A DNA stretch of 64,000 bases from the NCBI GenBank assembly GCA_000750105.3, contig JPHH03000093.1, positions 21,248 to 85,247 of the forward strand, in the 5' to 3' direction. The notes beneath the pieces were generated by a model. The model saw only the letters and a program-made list of their open reading frames with translations, searched no databases and was not told the origin of the DNA. Shown here piece by piece: positions 61,745 through 64,000 of the stretch (position 1 is the stretch's first letter; every line of letters starts with the position of its first letter). The stretch is from Tolypocladium sp. Sup5 PDA-1. Its lineage: Eukaryota > Ascomycota > Sordariomycetes > Hypocreales > Ophiocordycipitaceae. The translations under genes and the position numbers were made by a program.

Positions 61745-63396
61745 ATGGACGCCACCGCGCCTAGCCAGCACGCCCTCGGCGATGCGAACGGGGCGGACCT
61801 GGAGTCCCCGGAGTCCCTGGACGGCCCTGCATATCTCGCAGCGGCTGCTTCGTGTACGACTAGCCTCTCGGCCGCTGCCGACATGAACCTCACTTCCCTG
61901 CTCTCCGCCTCGTACTACTACGCAGCCCCCGAACCGCTCCGGCGCGAGGAGCAGCGCTCCTCAAATTCCCGTGCGCCGTTGCCCCTGTATGGCGGTCTCG
62001 AGTTCGTGTACAACTCTCATCTTGATGAGAACAGGCGCGCGGCGCCCAGGGACGGTATCACGGCAGCGGACCAGCCCGATATTGCAGGCCCCTTGGTCGC
62101 ACAGAAGACCCGCAAGCGTCAACGTGAAAGCGGCGAGATGACCGCGACTAAATCTACGGCTAGGAAGCCGGGTCGGCCGCCAAAGACAGCGGGGAGCTTA
62201 AACGGCGAGGACCCGGAAGAGGTGAGTAGCATTTGATGAAACCGACCCGCGTCCTCCCGATCCTGGCGACTAACACGCGGCTCGACCCATAGCGACGTCG
62301 CAGGCAGCTTCGCGTGGCGCAACGGGCCTACCGGTCGCGCAAGGAGTCCTATGTTTCGTCCTTGACGGATCGCATCTCCCAGCTGGAGTCGGCCGTGGAC
62401 AAGATGAGCGCCACCATCATCTCCTTCAGCGACGAACTGGTGCGATCTGGAGTCTTGGCTCCGCATGCCGTCCTGACGGGTTCCTTGCGCGAGACAATCC
62501 AGACATGCCTGCTCTTGGCCACGGCATCGAGCAACGAGGGAGACGACGCCCCGGAGACTCGCAGCGTCTCCTCAAGCGACGAGCAGCTGCCGACGACGAT
62601 GGCTCCCCAGCTGCAGGAGAATGCCCCTTCGCCAGTGCAGCCGAATGGTCCTCCGTTACCGCCATTCGACATGGACTTTTGTCTGCTAAACGATCCATGT
62701 CCTCCCGGCTCGTCTCCCTCGCAGTCGCTGGCAACTCCCCTCATGGCATACTCCGCATTCATGGACCGACTGCACATGGCGATTGTCTACCACGGCTACC
62801 TGGCCCTCGCCAACCCGTCAACCCCCGTGGAGCGCTTGCGGCGGCACTTCCGACTTCTCTTCACCGTCATGGACCGCGGGCGCATGACCTCTTTCTTTGC
62901 GGCAGCGCTGCACGCCAAGGTGAGCAGGAAGCGGCTGGATGAAGAGTGGAACGAAGTGCCTTTCTTCCATCTGGGCGGCGCCGGGTCGCACTTCGCCTGG
63001 TCCGCGACGGAAGAGCCGTCTTCTGCGGCGCTGTATCCGCGTAAATCTCCCCACTGGCGGACGGTTCTAGTCCCGTTGTCCCTGTTTTCGGCAGACGTTC
63101 AGGAGGAGCTCGGCGGGGACTGGTTTGATATGCAGGACCTCGAGTGTTACCTTCGAGAGAAGAATGTCAACCTGCTTGTCCCGCCCCGAACGACTCCTGA
63201 GGCCGAGCCAAGCTCGCAGGGATGGATCAACGTGTCGCGTTTTATTCCAGGTGAGACTCCCTTACTCAAATCGGTCTTTGTTGAATCCTTACTGACTGGA
63301 GCAGCTTTACTGAACAAGTCAACATGCCTGGGGCGCACGCCGGGCTTCCGACGTCGCGACGTGGACATGGCCCTGCGCACGGCTACATGTAGGTGA
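61745..63396 (+). CDS. bZIP transcription factor with AT-hook
   Basis: Three exons: 61745-62221, 62293-63250, 63305-63396, total 508 residues. An AT-hook-like KPGRPPK lies at residues 141-147. The basic region follows exon 2's start (residue 160: RRRRQLRVAQRAYRSRKE), then a leucine-zipper-like heptad stretch (LTDRISQLESAVDKMSATI). The residue at the invariant bZIP Asn is Leu; fungal AQRAYR-type factors often have Ile/Val/Leu there. A long C-terminal regulatory region ends with a Cys-containing tail. The last intron is 54 nt, a multiple of three and stop-free, so its retention would add 18 residues. It may regulate nearby accessory genes, but nothing in the sequence proves this. Confidence 0.88.
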
Positions 63397-64000
63397 AGCG
63401 CTCAGAGTGCAACCCAACGGCTGGGCTATCGTGGACTCCTCGAATTGGAAATGAGCGAGCGACGTGATCGGCGACCAAGAAGACGGCATTCGGCGGCGAG
63501 GCTCCGCCATTATAGAAGCAGCAAACGGAGTTCTTATGCAGGAAGATGTTGACCCAACACGCCGGCAGGCCGGCGTTGATGTAGGTCTCGGTTACAAGGC
63601 GTGTAATAGTGTCCTATTGTTTTTAGGACATGGCGTCGGGGATGAGGTTGAACTCGGGGCAATGTGGGTTGTAATTGTATGGAGCGTGTCATGTAGAGTC
63701 TGTGTCTTGTGTCTTGCGTCTTGCGTAGAGCTACGAGGTCGCCTATCAAATATTGACATGGAGATGAACCACCTTGGTCTTGCTTCTCCTCAGCATCGTC
63801 TCCTCGGTTTGGGCTGGCTACGTCGGACACCTGCAAGCCACCGGCCCTGGAGGCCGTACCACACACCGGCAATATCTCAGCTGTTGGGACGATGCCGGCC
63901 CCCGCCGCCGGCACAAATCAGTGATGAAAACCCACAGGCAAGTGCATTGACAATCCGCTTCGGGGCATTGGAGACGCTCGGAGGGAGGCTGGGGGGCGGG
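63397..64000. other. Right end of window, no gene recognised
   Basis: 604 bp after the bZIP stop. A minus-strand open frame at 63534-63914 (126 codons) has no recognisable content. Confidence 0.45.

Noticed and set aside
63534..63914. 126-codon minus-strand ORF near the right edge
   Set aside because: No motif, no supporting context and composition like its surroundings.
1..64000. CRISPR arrays, insertion sequences or intact transposons
   Set aside because: No regularly spaced repeats, terminal inverted repeats or transposase/reverse-transcriptase motifs were seen on either strand.

Overview
The window is genomic DNA of a filamentous ascomycete (Pezizomycotina, probably Sordariomycetes and perhaps Hypocreales; the order is an inference). 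The evidence is short GT-AG introns of about 45-60 nt with CTAAC/CTGAC branch sites, single-copy eukaryotic genes in typical fungal form (APC1, VPS41, eIF3e, mL49, SWI1, UTP6, CWH43), an intron-containing tRNA-Ala, and fungus-specific families (eqolisin protease, GPI mucin, HeLo-pseudokinase, GliT-like oxidoreductase).

1-16 kb is a GC-rich secondary-metabolite locus. It holds the N-terminal 1,152 residues of a fatty acid synthase beta subunit (minus strand, running off the left edge), a GliT-like FAD dithiol oxidase (minus), and, divergently from a 523-bp promoter, a 3,367-residue intronless NRPS. I read the NRPS as T-C-C*-A-T-C-A-T-C. It begins with a T-C pair that has no adenylation domain, its second C domain has lost the catalytic histidine, and its two A domains have the same ten-residue specificity code. 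FAS beta next to an NRPS recalls the HC-toxin locus (TOXC with HTS1), but the NRPS architecture differs and a GliT-like enzyme is added. The likely product is a short acyl- or amino-acyl-primed peptide. The rest of the cluster (FAS alpha, tailoring genes, transporter, regulator) would lie left of position 1. A tRNA-Ala(AGC) lies just past the NRPS 3' end.

16-22.5 kb is gene-poor, with a secreted glutamic protease and a small GPI-anchored Ser/Thr-rich wall protein. 22.8-50 kb is a conserved housekeeping block: VPS41 <-> APC1, eIF3e <-> mL49, SWI1, UTP6 <-> CWH43. Three divergent pairs have start codons separated by 486-498 bp. A 4.8-kb stretch upstream of SWI1 (40.2-45 kb) has no recognisable gene.

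50-64 kb is accessory: a four-helix membrane protein, an alpha/beta hydrolase with six exons, a HeLo-pseudokinase gene with an in-frame stop (and a probable GC-AG intron), a protein kinase gene whose second exon is one base out of frame with the first, a metallo-beta-lactamase-fold enzyme divergent from a peroxisomal (SKL-ending) enoyl-CoA hydratase/isomerase, and a bZIP regulator with an AT-hook. The two adjacent damaged signalling genes suggest decay of an allorecognition or stress-signalling locus.

Exon coordinates come from reading splice sites and checking that the reading frame closes. No transcript data or database searches were used.
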